Assembly: GCA_949987695.1 (NCBI GenBank)
Contig: OX465288.1
Span: forward strand, 35,725,604 to 35,789,603
Length of the DNA stretch: 64,000 nt
From: Merzomyia westermanni
Taxonomy: Eukaryota; Arthropoda; Insecta; Diptera; Tephritidae
Direction: 5' to 3'
The translations under genes were made by a program, and so were the position numbers. The first letter of the stretch is position 1. Each line of letters starts with the position of its first letter. Below, one piece after another: positions 1 to 10,500 of this stretch. The notes under the pieces are model-generated. The model searched no databases and was not told the origin of the DNA. It saw only the letters and a list, made by a program, of their open reading frames with translations.

Positions 1-847
1 GATCTCCACACGTAATAAAATTGAGAATGAGTGCCGCAATAACCTATGTGATTAACTTACATACCTCAACTGGTTTTGCTGATTCAATGATTAGAATCGG
101 ATTCAAACTGTTATGAGTTCTGAGACTCAGCGAAGCGAGGCCGGGTTTTGTAGTTGAGAAATAAAACTCGATCTTGGAGAAATGTCTCACCATAGGGCAG
201 CTATGTATTTATCGGAATGCAGAGCAGTGTGGAAAGAAGATGATTTATTTGCCTTCCCATGATGCCTACAACGTGTGTCGACGGAAATTTTATAATAAGC
301 TTTACGAGCCTTGCACAGATAAGAAATGAGATTATACGAATGGACGAATGCTCCGCGACTCAGAAGGTGTTCCTATCTACACCCGAATTTTGCCACAGCG
401 TAAAAACGAGCCTCTCCAAATAGTTGGAGTATGTCGCCTCCCTTGTTGTTGCCTATTGACATCAGTTATCGCTAAGAAGGGAATATAAAATTGATATATG
501 GGTGTTTCCACGGTCGCGAACACTACGTTCGTACGCTTTTATGGGCCAAAAAACAAAGTAAATATAGGTTTTTTTTTTTTTGTTTGCTACTTCGATAGCA
601 TTTTGGTAGGAAAATTTTAGGTGCAAGAGGCAGGTTTGTTCGATTTTTAGTTTTGACTGTGGGGGCAAGAAACATGTGGTCGTGAACGTACGCAAAATGG
701 AAGTGACTTTTTTGTGCAACTGGAAAAATTCAAAATTCAGCAAAATGGAATGGATTTTTTCAAAACGGTTGATAACATATTGAAGTGGCATAAAATGACT
801 TTCTTTACGTTTATTTCGTGTTAAAATATCTTCAGTACATTTTTATA
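1..847. other. Unassigned AT-rich region
   Basis: No gene, splice-consistent exon or known element end was recognised here. Short open frames are present but have no recognisable domain. The only notable feature is a pair of copies of a CGCGAACGTACG-like motif near 512-534 and 680-696, described among the findings. Confidence 0.5.
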
Positions 848-1409
848 CAAGGTGGCGCAAAAGTAATCCTCCTATCAGAAAATGCTATAAATTTTGCGAT
901 TGACCCCTAAAGTCAGTTCTGTTTTGACATTTGTGTAGTAAACACATGCGAAATACACGTTAATAAACAATGTTACGCTACACTGCTCCAGAACGCGGAA
1001 TATTGCTGACTATTTATTTGACCAATAATCGGTCGGTGAAAAACGGTTACTGCGCAAAAGTAATCCTCCTATCAGAAAATGCTATAAATTTTGAGATTGG
1101 CCCCTAAAGTCAGTTCTGTTTTGACATTTGTGTAGTAAACACATGCGAAATACACGTTAATAAACAATGATACGCTACACTGCTCCAGAACGCGGAATAT
1201 TGCTGACTATTTATTTGACCAATAATCGGTCGGGGCCAAACGGTTACTGTGAATGGTGAGCGCTACAGAGCAATGATCAACGAGTTCTTTTTGCCGCAAC
1301 TTGATGAATTGGGATTGGAAAACATGTGGTTCCAACAAGACGGTGCAACACACTGCACGTGGCACAACCGATATGCTGAACATCGGAAGCTTACTTTTGC
1401 GCCACCTTG
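848..1409 (+). mobile_element. Mariner-derived MITE with internal tandem duplication
   Basis: The element is bounded by perfect 19-bp terminal inverted repeats (CAAGGTGGCGCAAAAGTAA) and flanked by TA on both sides, the target-site signature of Tc1/mariner elements. Positions 855-1051 and 1052-1248 are a near-identical tandem duplication of the left part. The right part (about 1240-1405) can be read as a decayed piece of mariner transposase with the WFQQDGAT motif around the second catalytic aspartate, then the right end. It is too short to encode a transposase and is a non-autonomous deletion derivative. A shorter relative without the duplication lies at 45914-46283. Confidence 0.85.
1240..1405 (+). 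pseudogene. Mariner transposase fragment inside MITE
   Basis: Translation across this stretch gives GERYRAMINEFFLPQLDELG followed by a WFQQDGAT box. This matches the region around the second catalytic Asp of mariner transposases; the intact element at 48333-49635 has the equivalent GDRYRAMITDYFVPELDG and WFQQDGATCHTA. The remainder of the protein is missing, and the reading frame is damaged after the WFQQDGAT box relative to the copy at 45914-46283. Confidence 0.75.
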
Positions 1410-2290
1410 TATATACGCTTAAATACCGGTCGCGAACGTACGGGTCGCGAACGTACGATTTTTCCATACATTTTTTTTTACTATTTTCTTCATATTGTTT
1501 TACAAATTATATGATTTGGAACACTTAATTCACAAGTTTCAATCTTATATGTTGTATTTATAAAGAAAGGAAAATAGCATAAATTATGAGACTCTACTGA
1601 AATCCCGCGCCTCACACCGAAAGGCTCGAAAGTGGCTTGCATAACATAAAGTATACTCACTATAATGTATGGTTGTAAAATTTATGAATAACTTCATTAA
1701 AACTATTCAAAACCCTATGATCCATTATTAACCATGCACCATAAAAAAGTTTTGAAGTGAAAAACTAGTGATTAACGGGTGAATGATGGATGGCACAATT
1801 CAAGAATTCTAAGCAAATTTGTTTTCTACAAAATTGTTTTTTATGCCAACGACATGATAATAGCCAAAGACTCAAATTATGGAGTAAAACGCGGCATCAG
1901 TATTATTTATTATTATTAATATACATACATATATATATATCTATACAATGAAATCATATATATTATTTCTGTAAGGTCTTTTTGTGTTCTTTCCTAATTT
2001 TCTGCTCTCATTTGGAACCAATATTATTAAATAAGGTATCGTTTTAAAGGTGGGGGTTAGCTCTACATGCGAAACCATGTTTTAATTAGCGGAGTGCTTT
2101 TGTTTAAGCGTATTTTATAAAAATGAATTCTTTAAAATAAACGATTGTGAATGCACAAAAAAATCAATTTGTACTGCAACGCTATTGTGACTGACATTCA
2201 CATGCCTCGCGACATCTACATTTGAATGCTAAGACTGAACAGTGCGCCATCTACACTTGAACATTGCTAAAAGAAGTGAATAAGACTGCG
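1410..2290. other. Unassigned AT-rich region
   Basis: Two adjacent copies of the CGCGAACGTACG motif lie at about 1428-1456, immediately after the mariner MITE. A short AT dinucleotide-rich run is at about 1920-1945. No coding exon or element ends were recognised. Confidence 0.4.
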
Positions 2291-2385
2291 TTCACATTGG
2301 GTCATAAACTCGAGTTAAAGGGACATTTTTTGAGTTAATTCATATTGATGTTGTCAATCAACTCAAGTTCATGGCTCAATGTGAA
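2291..2385. repeat. Short hairpin MITE-like inverted repeat
   Basis: The left arm begins TTCACATTGGGTCATAAACT and the right arm ends AGTTCATGGCTCAATGTGAA. The arms are about 27 bp each and nearly complementary, separated by about 40 bp. The structure is a short palindromic repeat of the MITE type. No target duplication could be fixed. Confidence 0.55.
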
Positions 2386-3200
2386 TGTAATATAAGTGGT
2401 GGAATTTCAAATAGCTGTTTGCGCATATTTCTATAATTTTTTAGGGTCTCACAACAAGTGTAGCTGAAAATCTTTTTTTATAATTTGAGAAAAAGGTTTG
2501 AAAAATCCTGGACCTGGACTAATAAAAGGTTTCAAACCATTTTTGTTTTTTTTTTGCGCAAGGAGCGCACGGGCCCAGCTAGTATTATTTAATATCTTTA
2601 TATTGTGAATATGCCGTACGAGCTACATGTACATACATGTGAACAGGCCAAAAATATATCAAAATGCAAAACGGTCGCGAACGTACACAACTTTGAAAAT
2701 TAAAAAAAAAGGTGTGGTAAACCCTTCACGATAAGTAGTTTTGGTTTCCAATTAAGTGCACTCAACTGGCTTTAGCAATGTAGTTCTAGACATTTCCTTA
2801 CACTCCTTGAGAAGTGGTTACAAAAAATGTATTTTTTTGGTTGCGAACGTACGATCCAGGCAGAGGTAAAAGTTTCAATAAAAATTTACCGTTAATACAT
2901 CGTCGCACAGTGGGGCCTTTTGAGTTTTTTCTTTGCAAAAATCTTAACTTTTGAACCAATGAAGATACATATTTTAAAAATTTTAAATGCAAATGAAAGC
3001 TAATTATTTGAAGCTTTATTGTGTGAAAGCTCAGAATGTCACAGATACAGGGTGCTTCCAAAAAATTCGTCAAAGTCGAAAATTTTTAGAAAAATGCAAA
3101 AACAAAATGTTTTTAGTAAAACATAAAAAAAGGAAAATGAGATTTGTCTTATAATGACGTATTTAAGCATTAAATAAGATAAACTAATTATTTTGATAAG
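2386..3200. other. Unassigned AT-rich region with CGCGAACGTACG motif copies
   Basis: Two further copies of the motif lie at about 2673-2688 and 2839-2854. No coding signal was recognised. Confidence 0.4.
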
Positions 3201-3202
3201 AT

Positions 3203-3615
3203 AGCGTGGCACTGCCCACTTATGACAAAAAGTTGTATCTAAGTAGTCACGTAATCAATAGCTACCAAAATCGATAGACGTATTGCTTCTTTTGAATGGC
3301 AATACTCGTACTCTTATAAAACTCAAACGTCCGTTTTTGGTGCCACAATAACAAGGTGCTTCAAAATGCATCGTAAAATTTTACATGTTTTGTTTTTTAA
3401 TTTACAAGCCAAATATGTATTTTATTCATAACTAAAAGTTATTAAAAGTGGTTCAATGAAATTTTATTTGAGCTAAAGATTAAACAGCCAACGAATTTTG
3501 GAAAAGGGGAGTGGCACTGACCATTTATGCTAAAAAGTTTGATCTTAGTAACCGCTTTACCAATTTGTACCAAACTCGATAGAAGTACTGACTTCTATGA
3601 AAATTTAATACTCCT
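3203..3615. repeat. Diverged GTGGCACYGNCCA repeat block
   Basis: Two units, near 3205 and 3510, share the order: GTGGCACTG(C/A)CCA(C/T)TTATG, then AAAAAGTT, a few hundred bases of AT-rich sequence, and an 'AATCGATAGA' or 'CTCGATAGA' segment. They look like diverged relatives of the GTGGGCGTGGC blocks at 9480-10500 and 34690-35930. The class of parent element is not known to me. Confidence 0.45.
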
Positions 3616-3825
3616 TTGAAGGCGAAATGCCTAAGCTTTAAAATAAATTTAATAAAATTTAGAGAAATGCAATAACGAAAAGTATGTAGTTTTAAATTAC
3701 TAAATTAATTAATTCTTTTATTTGAAATAAAAAATTTACTTGTACATAGATATCTTATTTTTCAATAAAGTAACAAAATTGATTAGTAAATCTCTTTTTC
3801 ATTGTTGTGATAAGAAGTGAGAAAC

Positions 3826-4631
3826 TTATTTTATCTTAACATAGTCATCGTCACTGGAACATATATCTAGCAAAGCAACCATTTCTGAGCTATACGCATC
3901 TGTAAGATCTTTTTGTGTTCTTACATACCTCATAGATGATATGACTGGATCAGAAGAGATAGTTAACATGTTGAAAAGGTCTTCGTTTTGTCTAACTCGT
4001 GATACTTTGCAGGTGTTCATACATCTATATCTTTTGTAGTGCTTGTTCTTAGATTCTTGAGCTTCTTCAGACAATTCTTCTAATGGTAAGCACTGGTACT
4101 CTATTAAATAATTTCCATGTGCTAAAATTTTATGTACCGTTGGTGTAAGTTTCTTCTCAGGATACTTTTGATGCAGCGACTCTGTAGTTTTAGATGCATA
4201 TTCTCCAAATTTGGGGCCATTAACTGGTTCATGGCAGTTTAAAATATTTATAATTATTCCCAATCTTTTCACAATATCTCTATCTACTCCTGTTGTGCAA
4301 GCAGTCACTTCATCGTTTTCAAAAAGTCTTCTTGAGGAGTTACCATCATTTGTATTTCCGTATCCATACTTTGGACAGTCAACTCTAAGGTCAATCTCTT
4401 TATAGAATGCATCCTGAATTATTTTTTTCCTCCTGTTTTGTTTCTCCTTACATGTTGTATTGTCGTCGAAAACTTCTCCTTGTTGTGGTAGTGTATAAGC
4501 AAGCTTCAAAAAAAATGCCATACATCTTATCCTAGCATGGAAAGGAGATATTCCATACTCATAATTTAGTTCGTCAGTTATTGAATCATCAAGATCTTCA
4601 AAGTCCTTTTGGCTCTTTTTGACTTTGTAGA
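3826..4631 (-). pseudogene. Transib (RAG1-like) transposase C-terminal fragment
   Basis: An open minus-strand frame of about 268 codons runs from a stop upstream of about 4631 to the stop at 3826. It contains EYGISPFHARIRCM, then YGYGNTNDGNSSRRLFEN, TPTVHKILAHG, EELSEEAQESKNKHYKRYR, and NEDLFNMLTISSDP. From family knowledge, this order (GTTNDGNTARRFF, SVHKILIHG, SEEAQEARNKDxxxxR, LISSDP) is typical of the C-terminal half of Transib transposases. The AQESKNK segment aligns with the RAG1 region carrying its third catalytic residue (the Glu in the NESGNK context). By inference this Glu is kept here. The N-terminal part with the two catalytic aspartates was not found, so the copy is truncated. 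It may alternatively be an exon of a domesticated gene, but no splice support was seen. Confidence 0.7.
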
Positions 4632-6190
4632 TTTAAACATCGCAAATAGTTTCGAGTTTTCTAGATACATATTAGAATTGGCTTCGAGTGTATCTGACTA
4701 AATATTAAACTGTGAACTATATCTAAAAATACTATTCACTTTATTTAAGTAAACAGAATACTAAGTTCCTTAATCTCCAAAAGACGAATGATAATGTGCA
4801 TTGTATGATGGATAGCTTTATATAGCTACTCAAATTATTAAAATGAATTTCAGGTATACAATTCGTAACTAAAAAAATGTATGTTGTTAACAAGTTCCAA
4901 TAACAAAAACGACCTTACGGCCGTACTGAATTATACATATATACCTGCTCAGGCGCGTATTTATGCCCAAGGTTGTTTAACTTTATTTGATGTAAAAAGT
5001 GAAGTTTCACCTGGACGCAGGTTGACTTTATGAATTTAGGTAACTGAATATTTCACAAATAAATACTGTTAATTTGACGGAGCACATATATAAAAAAATT
5101 TTTTTTTTCCATTAAAGTTTTAAAAAGGGCCTAAAAATAGGCATTTCGAAAAACAGGTATATCCGCCAACTTTTTTTTTTTCAATCCTAAATTAAATTAT
5201 CTTTAATTGCTATATAAGAAAACGACAACCAGCAGACTTATTTACTCACAAAACCATTTTAAATACAACGAAAAAGAAGAAAAATTTCAAATTTTTCCCA
5301 ATGTTGAAAATTGGTCAACTTTGAGCAGCTCTACCTGGTAAACTATAATTTTCTGTGAAAAAAACAGTTATATATTCGTGATCCCTGGAAAATTCTCTAT
5401 TAGAAACATGTATTAGGTTAAGCGAACGCTTTCATGATTTTTTTGATTTTTGCCATGCTTTAACGGCAGAGGCGCCACTGTGCGTCGTTCACTCTTCTTT
5501 CATTTGGATAGTCTTAATTGATATTCATGGGGGATTTCGTTGCAAAAAGGGATCGCTAGTGTAAGTCGTACATGTGAAAAAATTGAAAAGAAACAGGCCT
5601 TTAAAACTGGCTGGAAATGAAAAAAAAAAATGTTCAGGTTTTAAGCCAAATTTTTCATAAAACTATTCATATTAACTTCCAAACCTTTATTTTTATAAAA
5701 ATTTGGGTAATTTTGTATAACAGGGTTAAAAAAGAATTTATTTTTATTAACATTTAAAATGTTTGCTCTGGTTGACCATTCTACGGAAATACTCATATGT
5801 AATCACCATCATATTTCCATAAAAATACATTGACCTTTATGACTTAATCCTGAACAAGCTATTAAACTCGCACAAGCACGGTGCCATACTTTAAGTTTTT
5901 GGTCAAGAATTTGCTTTGGTCAATAAGTTTGCTGATGTCATTTATGGAACGTTTGGATACCTCGTTAAGGTCTGTTAGCATAAACCTGCCTGTTTTGTGC
6001 CTGATATGGGCTAGAGAAATTTGTTCACTCTCTATTAAATAGGATTCCCCATCTCTCCACATGGTGATTCTTGTAGGTTCCCTTTACATTTACTGGCTGC
6101 CTTAGATTATGTCGTGCTAAATTTAGCCCTAAAAGCGCTCCTTAGCTTTCCGTTTATATACTTACTTCTCTTCCCATTATGGAGATTTAC
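4632..6190. other. Unassigned AT-rich region
   Basis: Mostly AT-rich DNA with poly-A/poly-T runs. A 66-codon minus-strand open frame at 5862-6062 has no recognisable domain and no splice context, so it is not called as a gene. The missing N-terminal half of the Transib-like protein was not recognised here. Confidence 0.4.
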
Positions 6191-6199
6191 TGCATGACT

Positions 6200-7020
6200 C
6201 GAAAAGCTTTCACTATATCAACTACGTACGCTTTGAAAATACCCAATGTGTCTGGAAGATGGACTTGTCCCGCCCCTACTTTTCGGTTAAAAATTTGATA
6301 AGTCCCAATCAACATCGATTTTGTTACTGGCAGATCTACGGTGACTAATTTAGCAACCTTTATGGAGGATTGTTTGAAAACCTTTCAGAGAGGTTCCAAT
6401 TGGATGCTATCTATACTGATCCTTTGATAGGGTATCTCACTCTATATTGACAGCTAAACTTGCGGGCTTGGGATTTCACTCTGAATTTCTAAAATGGACA
6501 ATTTCCTATCTTGTTCCTTGCTCTTTTGCTCCTCAGGGAAGTGCCTTAGAGACCTTGCTATTTGTCCTATTTATCAATTATATTTCCTCAAGTTTTACTA
6601 AGTGCAATTTTCTTTTATGACACTATACTTATTACCCAAAAGTTACTAGAACCCTTCCACACCGCTGAAGCTGGCCGTTAAAGTTTTTTAGCGACTTTAA
6701 AGATCTGGGTGTATACTTTGATTCCAAGCTAATCTTCTCTGCTACATAATTTTCAAATCATTCACCATGCCGGCTTTCATTTGTCGAAACTTCTCTTCGT
6801 TTTCTGATCTGTATACTCTCAAAGTTTTGTTACTCATCACTAATCCGGTTCAGGTTAGAATATGTCACATTTGTGAGGAACTATTCGAAGCAGTTTTTAT
6901 TAGTGAAATAGAGTCTGAAAACTAACCTCAATGTTTCATATCGTCTTTGATTTTTCCAACTCTAAGTCTACTTTTAAGAACCCGCTCAGAAGTCTCTCAT
7001 TATAATATCTTGTTAATGTA
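6200..7020 (+). pseudogene. Decayed non-LTR retrotransposon RT remnant
   Basis: Pieces in shifting plus-strand frames read as reverse transcriptase: LTAKLAGLGFHSEFLKWTIS, then APQGSALETLLFVLFINYIS (compare the VPQGSxLGPLLFxLFINDI box of LINE RTs), and a later stretch resembling the thumb region. Multiple stops and frame changes show it is long dead. It belongs to a different LINE lineage from the jockey-like copies elsewhere in the window; the exact clade is unclear (CR1/Rex/jockey type). Confidence 0.6.
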
Positions 7021-7159
7021 GTCGAACAGTATGTATACTAAGCGGGGCAGTGGGTGTATGCCTTTAGTTTTCATCATGGCCTTACTAGCAACAGTGGCAA
7101 CATCGATAATAAATTAGGCTTCGTGGGTAAGCCGTTTGATAGCAGGTAAATTAAATTTA

Positions 7160-7460
7160 GAGAACCCTTTCTGAACGGTGCTGCCACTGTTGCACTCCTA
7201 AGAGACCTGGAAGGGACACCGTTCTCTGCCGGCCTAAAAAGGTGGACCGCTAATTACCTAAACGGTCGGAATGCATCAGTCAGTTATAGGAACAAGAAAT
7301 CTAGACCTCGAAAAATCAAACAAGGGGTGCCACAGAGTGGTGTCCTATTCTCCCTTTTGTTTAATTTTTATATTTCGAGGCTTCTTCCCCCACCAGAGGT
7401 AGTCTCCATTGTTTCCTTCGCTGACGACTGTGCGATTATGGCTTCATGTCTAGAATCAGA
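7160..7460 (+). pseudogene. Jockey-like LINE fragment (RT palm)
   Basis: This fragment is closely related to the LINE at 21405-24735. It reads through LKRWTANYLNGR-like and QGVPQSGVLFSLLFNFYISR segments to FADDCAIMAS, which contains the RT catalytic FADD box. It is cut at both ends and has frameshifts before the GVPQ box. This is one of at least five fragments of the same family in the window. Confidence 0.75.
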
Positions 7461-7469
7461 TTTCATCTG

Positions 7470-8040
7470 TGTAAAATAGAAAGAAACATAGTCGTCTCAA
7501 AATAAGTACCCTATGTATATTTATCTTTATATATAAGTGTAAGTATTAGTTAGTTTTTACTATTATTATTATTTCGTATATACTCGTACTATATGATTGT
7601 TTTTGTTGTGCATAAATACTAGCCTTTGGTTAAGTTATTAACAGACCTACACACACGTACGTCCGCACGAATGTATCCTTGGGAGCTAAAAGTATACCAA
7701 CCATGTCCAGTCGTTAGAATCTATATAAAATTGTAACGATTATTATGTTCAACGGAACATTGAAAGGACAATAAGTAAGCACTAAAACCAATGGCTGTGC
7801 AGGGAACAATAGATCGAAGTGCGACGCGTTTGTGCTGGTAGCTCGTTAATGAGCCATCATATTTGCGGAAAGATAGTCAAATGGTAGGACTGTGATGACA
7901 ATAAATGCAATATTTAATACGTGTTCTACATTTGTATGTTTGCATGTGTTTATGCGGTTAAAGACCCTGCCAAAAATCGTGTGACTAATCTCTAAAGATA
8001 GTGATCGGAGATTAGTCCCTTTAGTCGACAGTTGGCTATA
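7470..8040. other. Unassigned region
   Basis: No element end or coding exon recognised. A 66-codon minus-strand open frame at 7846-8046 has no domain and is not called. Confidence 0.4.
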
Positions 8041-8046
8041 ATTCAA

Positions 8047-8368
8047 TAGCTGTGTTCGGTGACAATATTTGCAAAGAAGTGTCAGTAAAGTGCGAATGAC
8101 TTAAAACTCTATCGAAACGCAGAAAGTAAAAAGTTTCCGGCACACAGAACTCAGTAAAAATTTGCAAGCAAAACATCTTTTGATTTTTTAAATAGTTAGT
8201 AACTGAAAATTTTAAGTTTTTGTTGTTGCTTTCCTATGTCACGATCAGCTGTTTGTCACTTGCAAGTTTTGCTGAGTGAAATTTCCCCAGCAGAAACTAG
8301 CAACTCTCTCTCTAAATGAAATGTCAAAATGCGCTCTCTCGCTGCAAATGTTTTGTGTCACCGAACAC
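8047..8368. mobile_element. CAGCTG-type MITE (copy 1)
   Basis: The left end GTGTTCGGTGACAATATTTG and the right end TTTTGTGTCACCGAACAC are inverted repeats. The interior contains GATCAGCTGTTTGTCACTTGCAAGTTTTG and AAAGTAAAAAGTTTCCGGC blocks. Related sequence is found at 19376-19549 (opposite orientation, partial), in the arms at 19976-20060 and 20215-20310, and at about 58025-58270. Multiple copies plus terminal inverted repeats indicate a non-autonomous DNA transposon; superfamily unknown. Confidence 0.65.
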
Positions 8369-8739
8369 TTTCCAGAAAAAATTTTATAAAATTTTTAAAC
8401 ATTTTATCCTCACCGGACACAGATAATATGTATGAGTAAACTTTTATTTGTGTAGCATACTCATAGGGGTGTTAGTCTATTTTAGTTTTTGTTACATACC
8501 CATAGGAGTTAAGAGTACCCGTTTGGGTAGAAAGTGGATAAGTCCTTTCATACCCGTTGGGTATAAATGGGTACAATTGGTCTCTCCATAGAACATGCTT
8601 AAACAAGAGTTGTGGGTTTATCGAGTCTCTTCAGAAAAATTGCAAGATAGGTATGAAATTCATCAAGGAAATCGCATGTTCTACAATGTCTATAGAATGT
8701 ACTACACCATATTCCCGTATTCCCTCTTTTTTTTTAGCA

Positions 8740-9052
8740 AAAGATTAAATAAGACAAAAATAATAATTGGCGCTGCGTGGTGTGCTGCTTCTAATTTTTC
8801 CTATGAATTGGCGGAACCTACCGTTTTTTGCCGACTCCGAACGGCATCTGCAAAGCAGTTAAATTTTTTTTGAGAAGCCTTCCATGGCAGAAATACACTC
8901 GAAAAGTTTGGCAACCCGTTGCCGAGGGTGACCCCGTTTTGAGAAGACTTTTTCAACCCACTTTTGATGTTACCTGTTCCAGAGCTCGAACCTTGGACCT
9001 TCGGTGTGGTAGGCCAGCAACACTACCGCCAATCCCCTGCGGCCGCCATTAA
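8740..9052 (-). mobile_element. tRNA-headed SINE (copy 1, full head)
   Basis: Read on the minus strand, the element starts near 9052 and has a tRNA-like head. A-box-like TGGCGGTAGTGTTGC is at 9017-9031 and a B-box GGTTCGAGCTC at 8982-8992, about 25-35 bp apart as in RNA polymerase III internal promoters. The body includes an AAAACGGGGTCACCCTCGGC segment and GATGCCGTTCGGAGTCGGCA, which are shared with the second copy at 47822-48076. This supports a tRNA-derived SINE. The 3' boundary near 8740 is approximate. Confidence 0.8.
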
Positions 9053-9139
9053 TTTATTTGTATATCAAAATATTCCCTACCAACAACTGCTAACCACATT
9101 TTTTCAAAATACCAATACATGCACATTTTGAAAAATTTG

Positions 9140-10500
9140 CGTTCAAATAGACAGACGGACAGACAGACAGACGGACGGAGAGACGTACATTGCTAAATCG
9201 ACTCAGCTCATCGTCCTTATTATTTCAGTTTACTTATGGATGGGCCCATCTCTTCTTCTTTTCATACTTACAAATATTTCATGTTCATTAAAGGTATGAA
9301 AATTAAAAAAGGTATATAAATTCCCTATCGCAGTGGGGTATTAACAGCTTGCCCGGATATTTAACTTGTGGCTAATTTTTGGCAGGAGTATACTACATAC
9401 TATTGAGAAGCAACCAACCAATTTTGATTTAAATATCTTTTTCAAACTACAAGCAATCGCCTTTGAAAATAGCAGAATTTTTATGGTGAAAAGTGGGCGG
9501 CGCCACGCCTACTTTCTCAAAATTCACAAGATTTGTTTGCGGGTGAGCTTCTTATGTGTTCAAGATCTTATTGATATAGCTTGCATGGTTATAAAAGTAT
9601 CGCATTTTACAAACAAATTTTTCAGAACTATGTAAAAAAACTGGGCGTGGCCGTTTACCGATTTCTCCAATTTTTACAACAAACATTTACCTTTATATGT
9701 GCAATATTCTCGCCAAATATCGTTTCGATAAATCAATTTTTGCCGGAGCTATGGCATAAAAAGTTTTTTGGAATAACCCACTAAAAAAAGGGCGGGGCCA
9801 CGCTTATTTTTTTTTTAATTTATATTTTTCGGCTTTCTTCGTTCACGTACACTTTGAAAGTGAAATACAAATGATATACGCTAAGTTATTGCCTATTAAA
9901 TACATCTATGATCCTTTTCAAAATCTTTCGTATAAAAGTGGGCGTGGTTCTTAACCGATTTCACCCACTTTTTTCTGGAACATAGCTTGTATTAATATAA
10001 ATATGTGTGAGGAATTTCCTTTCGATATCTTGAACGGTTTTTGATTTATCATTCATATTATTTCTAAACTTGACTTAATCAAAAGTGGGCGGTGCCACTC
10101 CCATTTTAAACATTTCTTGAAAATTTTATTTTCTGCTTTAACATTGATGTACACACCAAATTGTATCCTTATAAGTGTATTATGTACTGAATAATCACTT
10201 TTTGTATTTTCGAAAATATTCTATATATAAAAAGTGGGCGTGGCTATGATCCTAAAAAGCGCTGGGAGATGAGTGCCAAGGAACCTGCATACCAAATTTC
10301 ATTAAGATATCTCAAAATTTACTCAAGTTATCGTGTTAACAAACGAACGGACGGACTGACGGACATGTCTTAATCAATTTCTTTTTTCCTCCTGAACATT
10401 TTGATATATATAAGTCAATATTTATCTCGATCCGTTTATGCCGTTACATACCACCGCGACTAAAGTTAATATACCTTGTGTGCGTAGCACTACTAGTTAT
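9140..10500 (-). repeat. GTGGGCGTGGC repeat block 1
   Basis: A series of palindromic GC-rich cores separated by 100-200 bp of AT-rich DNA: AGTGGGCGGCGCCACGCCTA (9491), CTGGGCGTGGCC (9641), GGGCGGGGCCACGC (about 9790), AGTGGGCGTGGTT (about 9937), AGTGGGCGGTGCCACTCCCA (about 10084) and AGTGGGCGTGGCT (about 10231). GACGGACGGAC-type runs occur near 9155-9180 and 10350-10365. The block ends with ACCTTGTGTGCGTAGCACTACTAGTTAT, the reverse complement of the head seen at about 34700. It is an interspersed repeat family; whether it is a DNA transposon or something else I cannot say. Confidence 0.65.

Noticed and set aside
8982..9031. Possible functional tRNA gene
   Set aside because: A and B boxes are present but no cloverleaf with acceptor pairing or anticodon arm could be drawn, and the sequence continues into a repeat body also found at 47822-48076. 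It is a SINE head.
9150..9185. GACGGACAGACAGACGGACG run considered as a CRISPR-like or regulatory array
   Set aside because: It is the simple GGAC/GACA run that accompanies the GTGGGCGTGGC repeat family in flies; no spacers, no cas genes.
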